In this document: positions 34,063 to 34,880 of the stretch, one piece after another | How positions within the stretch are numbered: position 1 is the first letter of the stretch | How the letters are laid out: each line of letters begins with the position of its first letter | Origin: an uncultured Verrucomicrobia subdivision 3 bacterium | GTDB lineage: Bacteria; Verrucomicrobiota; Verrucomicrobiia; Limisphaerales; UBA11358 | Reading direction: 5' to 3' | Assembly: GCA_903850425.1 (NCBI GenBank) | Contig: CAINLR010000089.1 | Location: forward strand, 1-34,880 | DNA length: 34,880 bases | The notes under the pieces: model-generated | Databases searched by the model: none | Told to the model about the DNA's origin: nothing | Seen by the model: only the letters and a program-made list of their open reading frames with translations | Made by a program: the position numbers and the translations under genes

Positions 34063-34296
34063 AGGTTTCCAGTGGAAGGCATCACCTCGACTGCCCACGC
34101 GGCCAACGCAGATGTATTGGCGGGCGGCTATGTGGGGACGCAGGCCACGGTAAAGTTATCCAAAGCGCTGAATGTCTTTGCCGGCATCCAGTTTCAATCA
34201 AGCGAATCCTACCAGCTTAACGCCGGCAGCAAACAGGCCGAGATAGATTTGCGCCAGGAGCTCTATTTCTCAGCGGGCTTGAGCTGCTCGTTTTGA
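34063..34296 (+). pseudogene. C-terminal relic of an outer-membrane beta-barrel protein
   Basis: The frame reads STAHAANADVLAGGYVGTQA, VKLSKALNVFAGIQFQSSES and IDLRQELYFSAGLSCSF then TGA, alternating strands with a terminal Phe as in outer-membrane barrels. There is no start codon or signal peptide; it follows the der stop by 25 bp in an out-of-frame position. Probably the tail of a lost gene. Confidence 0.5.
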
Positions 34297-34687
34297 GCGG
34301 CTGAATCATGGCACGAGCATGGGCTGGCCAGTGCAAAGTCTCTTTCCAAATCCGGAGAGAGACATTGCTTTTAGTAAAAAATGCTTTGACAGGCTCGTTG
34401 TTAATTAACTAGAGTCGCCTTCGAGTTTTTCTGTGCTCCGGCCAGTTGCCTGGGAGTGAACCAATCGGAAAAATTCCGGGCGGATATGGTCGGATATTAC
34501 AACCATTTGGTTTGTTGTCGGGAGTTGGGGAGAGCTTCATCTTCTCAGGATGCTTCACGGAAAAACTATCCCCAGTCATCAGCCTCGGCCACGGCGGCAA
34601 TCGCTGCGGATTCAGTTTGCCCGGCTAAAAGGTTTTATCAAATGGTCGGCGCTCTGAAATTACCAATTCAAATCAACCCTCAAATCT
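34297..34687. other. Gene-free gap
   Basis: This 391-bp stretch holds only short frames without protein-like composition. It should contain the promoter of the next gene. A TTGACA at 34385-34390 is a candidate -35, with no convincing -10 at the right spacing. Confidence 0.4.
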
Positions 34688-34880
34688 ATGAAACAAAACA
34701 AGGTCGCTCGGTGGCGGAGTTTTAAATCGGGATCAGGTTTCCGCTGGCCATCGCTGGTGCTTTTTTCGTTTCTATTGTTGGAGCCTTGCTGGGCACAACG
34801 TCCGCCCGCGCGACCTTTGTTGCCGGCCATTGACAAACGGCACGAGACGCCACCGACCGCCGCGGCGGCGGCGCAGAAAA
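34688..34880 (+). CDS. Start of a secreted protein, cut by the window end
   Basis: The ATG at 34688 opens a frame that stays open to the edge. Its product begins MKQNKVARWRSFKSGSGFRW, a long basic n-region, then a hydrophobic core (PSLVLFSFLLLEPCWA) with a signal peptidase I site near CWA|QRPP; LLEPC could also be read as a poor lipobox. The rest seen is Pro and Ala rich. The family cannot be told from 64 residues. Confidence 0.6.
   Translation, partial: MKQNKVARWRSFKSGSGFRWPSLVLFSFLLLEPCWAQRPPARPLLPAIDKRHETPPTAAAAAQK

Noticed and set aside
34456-34725. Plus-strand frame of 89 codons near the window end
   Set aside because: No domain or start signal is visible, and it overlaps the better-supported signal-peptide gene at 34688.

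Overview
This window looks like a chromosomal segment of a Verrucomicrobiota bacterium (Limisphaerales/Pedosphaera-like). The basis is indirect: two DUF1559-type prepilin proteins with an [11 protein letters not shown]-like start, secreted proteins ending in an FFRxR-like tail, a giant passenger-repeat protein, moderately high G+C and weak Shine-Dalgarno use. No database search could be run, so family names rest on motifs and recall.

Region 1 (1-15.9 kb) is a metal-uptake locus. After the 3' part of a RadC-like gene come divergent ECF-type nickel/cobalt transporter genes: cbiQ and cbiO leftward (cbiO carries a one-base frameshift), cbiM rightward with a fused PDGLE/CbiN-like domain. The 130-bp gap between them holds two identical tandem dyads, TTATTAC-N14-GTAACAC, 33 bp apart and overlapping the likely cbiM promoter. 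They resemble the GTGTTAC-N13/14-GTAACAC operators of NikR, and a nikR gene with the nickel ligands intact closes the locus at 15.4 kb. A tight operon runs on from cbiM: prepilin-like protein, DUF3344-like surface protein, MotA/TolQ/ExbB-type channel, DUF2149 protein, and a 1295-residue CobN-like chelatase with a signal peptide and a C-terminal membrane anchor. The likely logic is capture of a chelated metal outside the cell, energised CobN-like release of the ion, and import by CbiMQO, with repression when nickel is plentiful. The order recalls the Hmu haem systems and methanogen CobN clusters, but here the regulator points to nickel. A second block (10.0-15.2 kb) holds a small Cys-rich anchored protein, a duplicated-domain surface protein with its own prepilin, a Tat-exported DJ-1/PfpI protein and two SCO-type copper/thiol proteins.

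Region 2 (15.9-25.4 kb) is a decayed, rearranged mobile element. A MobF relaxase-helicase is split: its helicase half lies on the minus strand (16.2-18.0 kb) and its relaxase half on the plus strand (19.7-20.7 kb). Inverting 17973-20746 joins them in frame at a shared ATTG into one protein of about 938 residues. At the same two points a ParA-like gene loses its 3' part and a large methylase/helicase keeps only its C-terminus. A GGAC-rich iteron-like array of about 430 bp lies upstream of the ParA-like pair. The element ends at an intact tRNA-Leu(UAA) flanked by two different tyrosine recombinases.

Region 3 (25.4-34.9 kb) carries a 2267-residue passenger-repeat surface protein on the minus strand, the housekeeping GTPase gene der, the decayed C-terminus of an outer-membrane barrel, and the start of a secreted protein cut by the window edge.
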